Source: Unio delphinus (Eukaryota; Mollusca; Bivalvia; Unionida; Unionidae). From it: a stretch of 64,000 nucleotides of DNA. Of this stretch, positions 22,546 to 37,359 are shown piece after piece. Every line of letters starts with the position of its first letter. Position 1 is the stretch's first letter. The stretch covers positions 622,001 through 686,000 of the forward strand of contig JAQISU010000109.1 in NCBI GenBank assembly GCA_029339505.1, in the 5' to 3' direction. The position numbers and the translations under genes are program-made. Under the pieces are notes generated by a model. The model was not told the DNA's origin. It saw only the letters and a program-made list of their open reading frames with translations, and did no database searches.

Positions 22546-24091
22546 ACATATTGTTTAAAATATAACATACTATATGTAATTTACATTTTCTAATGATTTA
22601 TCTTCAATATGAGATTATACTGTATGCTTGTTATTACAATATACAAACCACAAAACAAAATCAAATCATCGTGAATGCCTTATATTTTGCTGATTAAAAT
22701 GCTTTAAAGTACTTTTTTCCACTATTTAGACGTTAGTAAATAGTAAACCGCTTGAATACGTATCAACAGAATGAATAATGGAGCTGGCTGGCGCGTGAGG
22801 TTATAGAACGGCTAATCAAAATTAATTCGAACTCGCCGGAAAGTGCGTCTGTTTTATGTAAATACAATAGGAAGTGTACTTGCAGATTAGGCCTATCATT
22901 TTTGACAGCGGTCTGAGGATAGTTACGGAGATTGCTTTTAAATAAGGAAAATAGTATACTTAATTGGCAATTTTCTTTTCAAGCTCTCTAAGCATGAGAT
23001 GAATCTTTCCTGGAGAGAAAATACATGTGTATCGGGACGTGGAAGGAGACTCACGGTACGACCACTTAAGCAGATAAGTTAGATATGAACGAGACAACCA
23101 CAATTTGTGTTACCTTAGCTTTCTTTGGTTATCCCATTCAGTTGTAGGAATCCGTAGTAATATTTTAGTTGAATTATTTCTTACTTTTATTCGCTAATGA
23201 TTATCGGTTTGTAAAGCTTGTAAGTAAATGGCTTGACTGATGGCCAAGAAAAAGGTTTAAAAAAAATACCAAACGTTTTACAGTTTGGAACTGAAATCTT
23301 GGACCGGATACGTGCTGATTCTCTTTATCGTTTTCTTAAGCTTGTAGGCTTTTAAATTATTACCTACCAGCTTTGCATCTTGATAAATGCACGCTTACTC
23401 ATTAATGTCATCGAATCACCAACACGTCATCGTTATATAATATAGGTGGAGCTCTACAGTTTCGTATTTGCATAGGGTTAGAACTTCAAAGAAAAATAAT
23501 TTTCCGGGATTTTTTTACTGGTTATACTGGCTGTTTAATAAAGACTTTGTATATCTTAGGTGTTGTTAGACGAACTTTCAAATCCCTTTATTTTGATGTA
23601 TGATTGATGGGTGTACTTTAGGTTCTAGAGTATACAGCTTGGGCTAACTTAAGATGTGCTCGTATATAAAAAAAACTGCTAGCTAGCTCGGCATGGTCAT
23701 TTTTCTTTCCTGGACTTCAGAGGTAAATTGTAGAAAAACGATCCAATAACTTTTTTTTACTTTTCAGATATTTTGTAATTCGCCCATTGCACTTTCAGAA
23801 GCTGCTATTACCTACTTCAGCATAATTCATTTTAACTCTTTTAATAAATGCCAAAGTTAGTGTACTTTTGATTAATTATGTTTGGTATCATCAATTTTGT
23901 TATACCATGTGCTTAGATCATGTACAATTTCCATAAGTGCAGTATCCAAAGAAATGTCAGCCACATTACCTCAAAGTAGCATACAGATATGCCAACATTA
24001 TCTATATTGTGCATGTTACAAATGTGCAGCTTCACCTCACATAGGTCACTCTCTGGAAAGTACTTAATAACTGGTGACCTTAATAATAGAT
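22546..24091. other. unique sequence with one stray 41-bp unit
   Basis: Nothing recognised as coding. At 23409-23435 the sequence catcgaatcaccaacacgtc plus atcgtta matches part of the 41-bp array unit found 700 bp downstream. Confidence 0.5.
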
Positions 24092-24275
24092 CACCAACGC
24101 ATTTTCACTGGTGTATATTTTCAAAGAATCTCCAACACGTCATCGTTAATTGTGTATATTCTCAACGAATCTCCGTCACGTCATCAAAATGGGTGTATAT
24201 TGTCAAAGAATCTCCAACACGTCATCATTAATGGTGTATGTTCTCAACGAATCACCAACACGTCATCATTTTCTT
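24092..24275. repeat. 41-bp minisatellite, about 4.5 units
   Basis: The anchor caacacgtcatc (or cgtcacgtcatc) recurs at 24133, 24174, 24215 and 24256, spaced 41 bp. Each unit includes ggtgtatatt and caa(a)gaatctcc. The overlapping short frames on + come from the repeat. Confidence 0.9.
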
Positions 24276-25886
24276 CATAGTAGCAAACTGTGTACTTTGT
24301 TTTCGTGATATATCCAGCAACAAGGAACTTGTTAAAAATTAAGTATTTATATTTATCAGTTTTGCTAAGATCTATACCAATATTGCCCCCGACGATATTG
24401 TGTCATTATTAAGCTGAATTGCATGGCAGACAATATGCATTGGGGCGAATATTATCCCGATTAAGCCGAAATGCAGTATAGAAACGTGTATTAGGGCTAA
24501 TATCATCTTTACAATAACTGATACCCTATCTACTAAAACACTCTATTAACTGATAAAGGCTAAAATCGATGATCATGAACCTTGGGGCACTCCATTACCC
24601 ATTATGCAAATGTCAAAGATAATGACAGTCAAAAGACGTGCTTTGATCCTGTCCCGATCGCATCTAAGTTTAATTGTTTGATGTCAAATTCTGACACTAT
24701 CCATAGAACCAAGAAGCAATACCCAGGCAAGATAAGGAATTGTTTCGTACCGCACAACGACAGTATTAAAAGGATACTGGCATGTCTTATGTCAATCGTC
24801 AATCTTACTGTAACGTCTGAGAACTACCCAGATGTAACCGTTTGGCAGTGTCTGACAAACATCAGTATACATATTAGATTATCTTGAATATTGTGTATAT
24901 TATATAATTATGTCTCTAACATTTCTGTATGCTTTTTCGCTATCTTGCTGAAAACTGTTTCAAGTCACTTTTACAGTTTTATTTTCAATCACAAAATCTT
25001 TACATCAACGAATCAGAATAGTCTACCTTCTTTCAGAGAGCTACTGTCGCATAATAGCTAATACACTGTCATAAATTAACGGCGTTAAACACACTACCAT
25101 AAACAAACTGTCACAAAACACAGTCATAAAAAAACTGTCAAACACACTGTTATAAATATACAATAATTCTTTAGGCAAAACGTATTTGGTAAAGCATTTA
25201 ATTTGTTCTGTTCTTAATTTTGTTTTCTTTTGCCTTAATATTTAAACCTTGAAGGAAATTCTTGTCTTTTTCCCTCAAATTCCAGATATAATTTTTTTCC
25301 TAACAATTATTCATTATTGCTAAAGACTATAGTTGACGAGTTCACGAAAAACAAAAATACTTTTTTTCTAAAAGTTATTAAACATGTTTTGTAATCCATC
25401 TAATTCGACAGGCTATATTTTCCGACGAACTATAAATATTAACTGTGTTTAATTGTATCTTTGGGATTCGTTGAATTAATTGGTATGTTGCAAGGAATAT
25501 GGCTTTTCACGATTGACAGCTAGTTCTTAATTTAGAGAATCACACTGTATTATTTTTTGTAAAACTGTCATGTCTTCTGGAAGTGCTGGCAAGCAATTTG
25601 TGACATGTTATATGCCTATTGGTTCGAAACGTTTTCGTCATTGGTCACTCTGAACTTGTCGGTATTAGCATAAATAGGAACATACTATGTCCTATTGCAA
25701 AACCCAAGTGTGGCAATGTATTCTTTCCAAATGAATGGTTTGTCGATTCGTTGACTTAGAAACGAATAACCTTTACCTTCTTTTAATGTTCATCAAATGT
25801 TAATTAACATTTGAAAACGCATGATAGAGGTACCGTTAAACGACCATCCCATTAAATATGTATCGGGGATAGCAAATTGGTTATAA

Positions 25887-25890
<4 letters not shown>
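24276..25890. other. unique sequence, nothing recognised
   Basis: It includes a 101-codon frame at 24582-24887 (+) with ordinary amino-acid composition. I recognise no domain, it has no repeat structure, and I see no exon signals strong enough to call it. A short loose repeat of ctgtcataaa lies at 25065-25150. Confidence 0.45.
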
Positions 25891-26894
<1,004 letters not shown>

Positions 26895-27479
26895 GACTTC
26901 CGGAAAGATGACCGCTATCGCTTAAGTGGCACGAAGTAGCTGCTCCGTTTATTGTGCTGTTTTCATTATATATGTACTTGATGTCTCTCTTCGTCGACAT
27001 TTTGTGTTTCATCATGCATTTTTCTGTTCAGTTCGTATGTGTTTCTTCATCTCTTTTGGAAAAGAGAACAATAAGAATTTTTCTCAGCTGTATTACTCCA
27101 CCTCTACAACGTCCTTGTTTCTGGAATAAACCATCATCACGTGATCGCCATACTATATTGTGTTCAAGACTAAACGAACTGGAATTACATTCATCGTTAC
27201 TTAAATGTAAATGGAAGCAAAAAAAAAAAACGTTGTTTAAAAGCTGGCTGGCGTAGAACATGTTGAAGAATTCCAGTTATCTCCCATTCCGGCTAAACAA
27301 TTTAAATATTCGGCCGTTAATTGAGATAACATGGTACAAATATCCCTATTAAATCGTCAACATTTGTGTCAACTATCCCAGAGATACCACTGCGTATTGC
27401 AGTATTCATAGCTCAATCAGTAGGACCACCTTAATTGCATACATAATTAGTCAATTTTATCAACGATCAGAAGATCGAC

Positions 27480-28105
27480 GTCTTCTTCCTGATATAAACC
27501 TTGCTAGAACAATCACGAAAGAGCCCAAGCATGCGGTTCTATCACCCACCGGTTACTCCATCAAGTCGTTCCCCGCCACTCTCGCGCACATGGATTTGCC
27601 GCCATCACAAAGCATTTTATGATAAAATGTCTTAAACACAACACAACCTTCAATTTCTGCCACACATCGTTTGAACTAGTCCAAACAACACTCACACTGG
27701 AACAAATATGTCCATTTTTTCTGTCTCTACCACCCTCCTCGTAGTAGAAAAACCAAGCTGACCAAATCTCTCGTTTTGGTGCAGTTTTCGAATCTCATGG
27801 AGTATGGAAATTCGATTGGTGGCAACCTGATTATTCTTGGAGATTTCAACTTTCACTTTGACTGTCCTGGAAGCCCATACACATCAAAACTCCTAGATTT
27901 CATATCTGTTTTCACTCTTAAACAGTCAGTTAACCATCCATCCAAAACATGGTCACATTTTAGACTGGATTCTTTATAGACCTGATGATAATATTCTACG
28001 GTCTACCATTGTATCCCACGAACTTGTATCAGATCACTTCTGCATTATATGTCATCTGGACGTATCAGTCGCTAACCCTCCACCTGTATTTGCTACTAAG
28101 AGAAA
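27480..28105 (+). pseudogene. LINE endonuclease remnant (CR1/L2)
   Basis: Pieces in order are DVFFL (sister copy has DIFFLTETWL), then FELVQTTLTLEQ (about 27668), GNLIILGDFNFHFDCPG (about 27822) and ELVSDHFCIICHLD (about 28020). These correspond to the ETW, GDFN and SDH motifs of APE-type endonucleases. GDFN and SDH survive, but frame changes separate them. Confidence 0.82.
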
Positions 28106-28134
28106 CCGCCGTATCTTAAATAGAACCAAAGTAA

Positions 28135-28530
28135 TGCATGGCGAGCTGCAGATAAATGATGACAAAACTGAGGCCATTCTGATCACAACACAAAGACTTT
28201 CTCATTCACATCCTTTACCTCGAATAATAGATATCAGCAACACCAACATCTATTTTCCACATTCAGTACGAAACCTAGGTTTTTAAATTGCAACATGTCT
28301 TGAACATATCTAAGGCTGCATTTCTTGAGCTGAGACGCATCAGCTCCATTCGCAAATATCTTTCAGTTGATGCCACTAAAACCCTTATGTGTTCACTGGT
28401 ACTTGAAGACTGGACTATTGTAACTCAGTTATGTCTGGTTTGTTTAAATATCTACTCCACAAACTTCAAAAAGTTCAAAACACATCTGCTCGGATCATCT
28501 TTAGAGTACAATGATTAAAGCACACCTCCA
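28135..28530 (+). pseudogene. LINE reverse-transcriptase C-terminal remnant
   Basis: The sequence LQINDDKTEAILITTQRLSH, then HSVRNLGF, LRRISSIRKYLSVDATKTL and, in another frame, SGLFKYLLHKLQKVQNTSAR follows the order of the CR1/L2 thumb and C-terminal region. The first part is parallel to 42895-43239 (-). The catalytic core is absent. Confidence 0.82.
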
Positions 28531-28985
28531 TGCTGCTCATTACCCAACACTGGCTATCCATTCAATGTCTCACTCTCAGACTCCAGTCCAACATACCTAT
28601 CTGGTCTCACCTATGTGTACACATCAACAATATACTTACGTTTCTCTTCTGACAATCGTATACTCATTATTTCCACTATGAACACTAAGTCATCTGGACA
28701 AGTTTCTTTTTCATTCTAGGGCCAGCAACGTGGAACGAATTGCACATTGAAATTAGACACAAAATCAGTGACTCTTTCAAGAGTTCTCTTAAAACTCACC
28801 TCTTTCGAGTGAAAGAACAAACTGAAAGACCTATTAATGTTTCCTACATTAAATATTTTCATCATTTTTATGGTTTCTAATATCATGGTCTTTGTTGTAT
28901 GTTTTTTTTTTTTGTAGTCATATCATTATACATTATATATGTCGTAAAACGCTTAGAGCTTCTAAAGGTTAGGCGATATACAAAG

Positions 28986-29040
28986 TCATCATCATCATTA
29001 TTATTTTTATTACTATTATTATTATTATTAATAATTTTTA

Positions 29041-29108
<68 letters not shown>
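28986..29108. repeat. (ATT)n tail of the LINE
   Basis: A trinucleotide tail directly after the element's conserved 3' end. The other two copies also end in AAT/ATT repeats, so this is the element's own tail, expanded. Confidence 0.93.
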
Positions 29109-29109
<1 letters not shown>

Positions 29110-29199
29110 GAATATCTTGAATCAGAGCTCCTAAAGGTAAGTCATTCTGGTAGCAGTTACTGTCTACTCGGAAAAATCTGGTAGGGATCAGTTGCAAAT

Positions 29200-29200
<1 letters not shown>

Positions 29201-29262
<62 letters not shown>

Positions 29263-29273
29263 ATATATGTATA

Positions 29274-29363
<90 letters not shown>

Positions 29364-29399
29364 GGTATATATATATGTGTGTATATATATATGTATATA

Positions 29400-29473
<74 letters not shown>

Positions 29474-29500
29474 CATGCATGCATACATACATACATACAA
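29201..29500. repeat. long (AT)n with GT interruptions, then (CATA)n
   Basis: About 270 bp of AT dinucleotides with scattered tgta/tgtg, closing with gcatgcat and CATA units. All long frames here (up to 113 codons, both strands) are artefacts. Confidence 0.97.
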
Positions 29501-29588
29501 AGGAGATTAACTGGGTCGGAGAGTATCAGTTAATGTTTTTTCGTTTTTTTTTATTTTCTTTGTCAAATAGTTTAGCCTTGCCGTTGTC

Positions 29589-29658
29589 TAGCTTCTCTAG
29601 TTCTGCTTTATGCCTGACAAGCTTAGCTTCTCTAGTTCTGCTTTATGCCTGACAAGCT
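29589..29658. repeat. 35-bp tandem duplication
   Basis: tagcttctctagttctgctt plus the following 15 bases occurs at 29589-29623 and again at 29624-29658, apparently without a difference. Confidence 0.93.
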
Positions 29659-31990
29659 TTCGTTATATTCGTTTGTTTGATGGGATTTACATTCCTTTCA
29701 TCGAAATCATTTTATAGATACATCTTCTCTATCATAGAAAACAGATTCAGTATTTGGTAAAATTCGGAATCGCACATTTTTTATCGATCATCCTTAATCA
29801 TAATGTCAGAATACTGTTTTAGTTGATGGGAAGTAAAAACAGAAAGCTTAATTATCAGCTTTAATAACTGTAATTAAGAATATTATATCCGTTAGTCGTG
29901 TTTTCGAGATTGATTTGTGCAAATTTAAATTTAAATGAATAATTATCGTAATTGGACCAAGTCGGTGGTTGTTCGACATATTAGAGGCCTTACGAATATG
30001 AATGCATTGCCGCAGGTCAGAAATTAAATGATCCCATTCATTCTGTCACATCAAAAGATCAATAATATCAAATGAAACATAATTCTTCATAATGAACCAG
30101 TTGCTAACAATTTTCAAACAATTTATAAACTGTTAGTGACATATATTTAATGATTATTATCTTACGTGTTTAGGCTCTTTGAATCGGTAACAAGAAATGA
30201 GAGAAGACAGCAAACTGTGTACAAATTAACAACCAATTGATTTCCCAAGAAAAACAAGGCAAGAATGAGAAGAAGATTTTTCGGTTTTACGAATCAAATC
30301 CAACACGAATCCAAGGATAATCCAAGAATTAAAAAATAGAAGTTTTGTGAATAAAAGTCCCAATGAAGCTGAGTTCGAATTCAAATGAAATCCATACATT
30401 GAATGCGATGGCGTATGCTGTAGTCAGCATAATAATGATGTGTTAACAGTTCTTTGTTGAATCACACAAAATAATAGTCCAGTGTTTGAGTTTTGTGTAA
30501 ATTTTGATAATTGCCTTTGTCTATGAATTAATTAAAACACTATTATTTCCACGGAAAACAAACTTGTAATCCAAATAAATTAAATTAAACAAAATGATTA
30601 GCCCCAAACTGGCCACATCATGATAAACTTTAACTTCTCAAGTGTTAAGACACTAATGACTATTCTTTCTCAAAATATCAATAATAAATCTATCTAAAAC
30701 GCAAAACAGATGTCGGATTGCGGGTAAGCCTTTGGAAATGCAACAAAGTTTGAAACAATTGCTACATGTTGTTTTTCACATTCTCCAAGTATTGCATCGA
30801 TACCACTTTATGAATCTTATTCTGAGAAAGAAGTTTTTAAAAATTGTTTACTACAAACTATCCCTGGTTCTGAATCAAGATCTGGAACTAGGTCAGCATT
30901 AGAAGCAAAGTTCCTCTAAATTTGTCAAAAGTATTTTAAAAAATCTGTCAGAACTGAACTCTAGTCTAGTAAATAGAGTTACAATGCAACATCATGTAAT
31001 TAAATTAAAACAAAATAAAACTCACAAACATAATTTAATTAAATCAACTATCAACGAAATTAAATATACATAACAATTAAATCAAGAGTAATTAAAACAG
31101 GATAAGAGAGAAACAAGTTCAGTGATGTTCTCCCTCTGAGACACCTGTTCCATTCTAGTGGGTACACATTTGGCATTGCTTTGTTCCATCAACCGCTCAT
31201 CAATGGCATATCAGTGTGTACGTGTTCAAGCAGGGGAAGGACGTATCAAAAGAAGAAACAACGATCTAGTGGAACTGTACACATTCGTGCCAACATAAAT
31301 TGTCATTCCAATCATCATACATCTGGTTTTTTTATAAATATATATCTAGCTACTGATAATGCCAAAACATCCTAAATAGTACATTTCACTGATATTTAGT
31401 GAATGCCTGATGTTAGATTTAAAGCTTTCACTTTTGAGACCTTTAAGTACTCTTAACTACTTAGGATGCTTAAACAGTGTCCTTGTGCCCTCACACGCCA
31501 AGATACACATATAATTTAGCTAGTCATGTGAGGAACAAACATCCAGATAGCGTATATCAGTTCAGCACAACGTTTTAAATGATTATAAGCAGAGGTAAAA
31601 CTACATGGCCTAAAGTACAAGTCCGGCAGGTCATGTGGGGTTTCAGTACCTACTATTTCAGTAATGGGTGTCATTACACATAAATAGACTTTGGTTAAAC
31701 TATGTTAGTATTAACTGCTTGAGCAGCAGTGCAAGATGCGTAGCTTGTGCCTACAGGACCACACTGACATACACGTTAGATAAAATACAACATAATTTAG
31801 ATAATGTCTAGCACAGACAACGAAATAAACGCGGAAGCATTCCAGTTCCTTTCCAAATAATTTGTATAGCAGAGAGAAACAAATAGACCATTTCTTCGAA
31901 AAACTACATAAGATAGATAAAAATTCCCCAAGATTATTTTTTTAAAAACTACTTGAGAAATCAAGTATAAGTATATTGTAATGTAAAGTT
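29659..31990. other. unique AT-rich sequence, nothing recognised
   Basis: No recognisable element or domain. The short frame 31181-31375 (+) has no motif I know. Confidence 0.45.
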
Positions 31991-32030
31991 TAATGTATAT
32001 TGTAATGTAAAGTTTAAGTATATTGTAATG
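31970..32030. repeat. small repeat of about 26 bp, 2.5 units
   Basis: The phrase gtatattgtaatgtaaagtt recurs two and a half times. Confidence 0.75.
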
Positions 32031-34495
32031 ATTTCAAAGAAGTGAATTATGAATAGACTCAATTATACAAGAATTAAACAGAAAAACATTTTATTTTTCT
32101 GTCAAAATATGAGTTTCTTATTGGTATCTTTTGCATCGTATATAAAGTGGAGACATTAAAAAAGACATACAATATTCAGGAATCGCGAAACAATGCTAAC
32201 ACAAATATTATATAATGGAAACGTCAGATTCTTTGCAACTCAAGCCGAATACTTTATATGAAATAATGTAACGTTATAAACTTTACAAAAGCACAGTTCA
32301 ATGCCCTATTGTTTTTTGTTACAATGCTCACATATTTGGACGTCTTTCATAAAGTCTACAATTATACAAATTCATACCGAGGATGTATCATACCTACATA
32401 TTAATTGTTTGTTTCGTCGCTTCTTAATTTACCTATCTGAGAGATATACACCAAAATTCATACCATGTATACTATGGTTGTTTCATAAGTACACGATAAA
32501 CTTTTTCCTATATCTCAATCAAGCTGACATGTGGTATGTTCTAAATTTTTACCCTATCATATTGAAAGATATCATAGACACATAATTTGGAATATTTCAG
32601 ATGTATTAAACGGTGAGACCATAAAACATATACGTGATTATTTATCTCAAGATATAAACGTAGTTTAAAACATTAAATATATCAACCGTTTAATAACAAG
32701 TCGTTGTGGTTTAAAAATTATAATATATGTATGTTACTCGCAACAGTATGCTTTTAGATTAGAGGAACTCTGATGTTCCGAGTGTCCGGTGTCCATGCTT
32801 TCGTTTCTGATTGATAAAAATTAAACAGAGACGAATTTTATAGACATCATTTCACATCTTCTAGCGGACCCTCCCACACGGATAATAAATATATTTAACT
32901 AAACATCCTACGTGATAGTACATCCTCCTTCAGAAGTAATTGTACTAGATAGGTAATCATACTAGATAGGACATTAGTTCTCTGATGCGAATTTAATATC
33001 AAAACCAATGACTAACATTATTTCTTATGATTACACAAAAACCTCCAACAACTTGTAGACAGACACAGCAAAAATATCGATGCATTTGCAAAAGTCAGCA
33101 AAAACTTACCTCAATATATGCAGTTTCTACCCATGTGTCTAATCGATAGCAATGAGAGCACTTACCACTCATATGTTGTTGGACACATGTCCTATTGGTA
33201 CATCTTGTTTCCTACGTGATAGCACAACCGCTTGATTAAGTATATGTGTGTTTCCAGTTTCAAGCAGCTCTTCATACAAATCCAACCCATTCTTTAAGGA
33301 CTTTCAAGATTTTTTACACAAATCATACACTGTAAATGCACCTTCCCACGAGTCTTTCTCGCAGTCACAAGTTATTTCATTTAGAACGACATGTTGGTTC
33401 ATTAGGCCTTTTAAGTTTGCTGTATTATTTACATTTGTGTCACGAGGCTGCCAATGGATGAAGTTAGCACAATACCAGTTCGATCCCATCGACTCTCTAG
33501 CTGACCTGGATTGATTCGAAGCACTTAATCAGCAACAACTTTCATTTTTATTTTTGTTTTGCTGTTCGCACATGGATCACTCCGTTGTATTTTGGTATGT
33601 TTACATAGTGGGGAAGGCGCTAGGCAAAAAAAAAATCATAGAAGTTATCTCTTTTTACGGCCAACATTCTTTCTATCCTGTTTTGACTGTATTCTTCATC
33701 TGCATGTTCAAATTTGGGATGTATTTGTCTTCGCGCATGCTGACACAGATGTCAGTATGTTAAGTCATACAACATATGCGTATGCATATATGATCCACAA
33801 ACTCCCTATGAACGCAAAACTTACGTTTTTGACCTCCACAGTCCATCTACCTTTTAACCAATCGTTTCTAATTAGCTGCAAAATTCTATAGTTTTGTAAT
33901 CCATCAGTAAGATACAGATATAAGAGTACCATTTCGTTTTGTTTATGCCTTAGTGACGAAAGTGTTTTTATTTTTCATATTTCTTTTAAGCAGAAGTAAG
34001 TATATATGTTTTTAATTTTATGTATGAGACCATGTTCTGTTGTACGCTTAAGGTGTACAAGATTTTGGAGTCATTTTACTAATAACGTAAAACGTTCTGT
34101 CTAAACTTGAACAGACCACCTATACCTTCCGACATTGTCTGCCTTCTAGATGAATGTGGGTCATACAATTTTCTTTAACTTTTGGTATTTACAAATGCGT
34201 CCATAGTATGACAAGTTGACTTCAAAAGGTAGCCTACAAAAAGAAATAACATATAAACTGGTTTTGATGTTAATGAAAGCTACAAAGGAATTATTAAAGA
34301 GTACGAATACAATCTTGAATATTTACGTCTTGCAATTGGTTCAGTTTTTATATTCTCAATATTCAAATGCATGAATAGAGAATTTGTGAATTAAATAATA
34401 TAAGTTATTTATTAAAGCAAGTTAATAACTCAAAGTTTTTCAACACATAAAATACTTTTGGTCATAAATCCTGAATGCCTCTTTATGCGTTACTG
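32031..34495. other. unique sequence, nothing recognised
   Basis: Several frames of 60-110 codons occur (32301-32585, 33248-33514, 33559-33891, all +). They overlap one another in different frames and lack recognisable motifs, so I do not call them genes. Confidence 0.45.

Positions 34496-34497
<2 letters not shown>

Positions 34498-34558
<61 letters not shown>
34498..34558. repeat. (CA)n microsatellite
   Basis: About 30 CA units. Confidence 0.97.
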
Positions 34559-34562
<4 letters not shown>

Positions 34563-35495
34563 TTAAATTGTTCAATTTAAAAAACTACAACTCATACAAG
34601 CATTCAGATAAAAGCGCATTATGTATTGAGCTACATTTAGATCGTATTGATTGCAAAATCTGTGTGAAAATAAAGTACAAACAAGTTTTAAAAATTCATT
34701 TTATGATATACATTTAATTATGGGGACCACGATCTGGTCGAAAGGGTAATACGTTCGATTTCAGTAATTAGGGTTGTTTAGCGATAGACCTCTATCGGTT
34801 GGAAAGAGAACAGCTTATGCATGGTTTAATCATCTTGATAATATCAGCATAACACTGTACACTTAAATCGGGTTTGAACATTTTTGCAGAATTGTATAAT
34901 TACCTTCTACACATTTCTCTTGTTTAGTAGTATTAAAATCTAACTTGCATAAAAATGATAAATCATTTGACAATGGAAAAAGAAAGTGCATTTTTAATTG
35001 ATTGTCAATAATCTAATAATCAACAAAATGACACGACTATGTTTGATTGGCAAATAAATGAAACAAGCCAGAAAATACGAATTATTGGCAATATTCCCAG
35101 CCTAGGCAACACGTTGCCCATACCATATGGTACCACGTTCGCCAAGCAAGTAATCTACCTTATTTGCTTGAGTTGATCACGTGATTAATGTCAGTGGTAT
35201 GCGTTTAACGAAAACGTCTGTTTACCAGAGACAGTCTTTATTTATAGAAAATATGAGGGTACAAACGATGACATTTATAGAAATTAATACGAATCATTAG
35301 CTGACGCTTGCAATTCAATGGGTAAAATAGACACGCAAATATTTAGAATCATGTTGACGTTTTAAAGAATGGGATTAATGGGATTCTAGGGTCATTCGTT
35401 TGTTACATAGATCTTTCCAAATATTCTGTTTAAAAGTCTATAGAAGAAAATTGGATACAAAATGAGTTAATCGAATCTTGAATGCACAGTAAAAA
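34559..35495. other. unique sequence, nothing recognised
   Basis: No tandem or coding structure. A small palindrome (accatatggt) near 35123 is unremarkable by itself. Confidence 0.5.
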
Positions 35496-35499
35496 TGTT

Positions 35500-37305
35500 G
35501 TTGATGACATTAAATGAATCTAGAATTACAGTGTTATGAAATGTATAAGTGTTGTTTATGACATAAATGTATCTGGAATGCACATCGCAAAACGATGTAT
35601 GTGTTGTTTATGACATTAAATGAATCTGGAATGTACATTGCAAAACAATGTATGTGTTGTTTATGACATTAAATGAATCTGGAATGTACATTCTAAAACA
35701 ATGTATGTGTTGTTTATGACATTAAATGAATCTGGAATGTACATTCTAAAACAATGTATGTGTTGTTTATGACATAAATGAATCTGGAATGTACTTTCTA
35801 AAACAATGTATGTGTTGTTTATGACATTAAATGAATCTGGAATGTACATTCTAAAACAATGTATGTGTTGTTTATGACATTGAATGAATCTGGAATGTAC
35901 ATTCTAAAACAATGTATGTGTTGTTTATGACATTGAATGAATCTGGAATGTACTTTCTAAAACAATGTATGTGTTGTTTATGACATTGAATGAATCTGGA
36001 ATGTACATTCTAAAACAATGTATGTGTTGTTTATGACATTGAATGAATCTGGAATGTACATTCTAAAACAATGTATGTGTTGTTTATGACATTGAATGAA
36101 TCTGGAATGTAGATTCTAAAACAATGTATGTGTTGTTTATGACATTAAATGAATCCGGAATGTACATTCTAAAACAATGTATGTGTTGTTTATGACATTG
36201 AATGAATCTGGAATGTAGATTCTAAAACAATGTATGTGTTGTTTATGACATTGAATGAATCTGGAATGTACATTCTAAAACAATGTATGTGTTGTTTATG
36301 ACATTAAATGAATCTGGAATGTACATTCTAAAACAATGTATGTGTTGTTTATGACATTAAATGAATCTGGAATGTACATTCTAAAACAATGTATGTGTTG
36401 TTTATGACATTAAATGAATCTGGAATGTACATTCTAAAACAATGTATGTGTTGTTTATGACATTAAATGAATCTGGAATGTACATTCTAAAACAATGTAT
36501 GTGTTGTTTATGACATAAATGAATCTGGAATGTACTTTCTAAAACAATGTATGTGTTGTTTATGACATTAAATGAATCTGGAATGTACATTCTAAAACAA
36601 TGTATGTGTTGTTTATGACATTAAATGAATCTGGAATGTACATTCTAAAACAATGTATGTGTTGTTTATGACATTGAATGAATCTGGAATGTACATTCTA
36701 AAACAATGTATGTGTTTTTTATGACATTGAATGAATCTGGAATGTACATTCTAAAACAATGTATGTGTTGTTTATGACATTGAATGAATCTGGAATGTAC
36801 ATTCTAAAACAATGTATGTGTTGTTTATGACATTGAATGAATCTGGAATGTACATTCTAAAACAGTGTATGTGTTGTTTATGACATTGAATGAATCTGGA
36901 ATGTAGATTCTAAAACAATGTATGTGTTGTTTATGACATTAAATGAATCCGGAATGTACATTCTAAAACAATGTATGTGTTGTTTATGACATTGAATGAA
37001 TCTGGAATGTAGATTCTAAAACAATGTATGTGTTGTTTATGACATTGAATGAATCTGGAATGTACATTCTAAAACAATGTATGTGTTGTTTATGACATTA
37101 AATGAATCTGGAATGTACATTCTAAAACAATGTATGTGTTGTTTATGACATTAAATGAATCTGGAATGTACATTCTAAAACAATGTATGTGTTGTTTATG
37201 ACATTAAATGAATCTGGAATGTACATTCTAAAACAATGTATGTGTTGTTTATGACATTGAATGAATCTGGAATGTACTTTCTAAAACAATGTATGTGTTG
37301 CTTAT
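35500..37305. repeat. 53-bp minisatellite, about 34 units, with a large internal duplication
   Basis: The unit contains atgaatctggaatgtacatt, ctaaaacaatgtatgtgttg and tttatgacatt. Variant positions (ttaaatg/ttgaatg, tacatt/tactttc/tagattc, a 1-bp deletion giving gacataaatg) mark individual units. The same series of variants occurs twice: 35661-35849 repeats at 36402-36590 (offset 741 bp), and the tagattc series at 36111 repeats at 36905 (offset 794 bp, one unit more). So the right half arose from the left by a block duplication plus the gain of one unit. Confidence 0.95.
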
Positions 37306-37359
37306 GCAGTGGATTTCCCTTTTCAGTTTAATAATACAGATATCAATGCTCACATGCAT

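Larger units (their letters stand above)
26895..29108 (+). mobile_element. CR1/L2-type LINE, internally deleted copy
   Basis: Its 5' end matches the 5' end of the 42.2-45.7 kb copy: gaaagatgaccgctatc at 26903-26919 equals the complement of 45711-45727. Similarity then continues through the 5' leader (cagctgtattactccacctc) into the endonuclease. After the endonuclease SDH motif (28029-28037) the sequence jumps to the reverse-transcriptase thumb (28135 onward), so the RT core with YADD is missing. The 3' end has gcttagagcttctaaagg followed by (ATC)n(ATT)n. The frame is broken by several stops. The assignment to the CR1/L2 part of the Jockey superfamily comes from RT motifs of the sister copy. 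Confidence 0.87.

Noticed and set aside
22120..22593. 157-codon open frame
   Set aside because: Made entirely of CATA/CA/CTAC repeats ([12 protein letters not shown] translation).
24582..24887. 101-codon non-repetitive frame
   Set aside because: Ordinary composition but no motif, no exon signals and no neighbours; such a length is plausible by chance in 64 kb.
29157..29533. Frames of 85-113 codons on both strands
   Set aside because: All are translations of an (AT)n tract with YI repeats.
35661..36590. Two identical 62-codon reverse-strand frames
   Set aside because: They are the same stretch of the 53-bp array and its block duplicate, not a gene pair.
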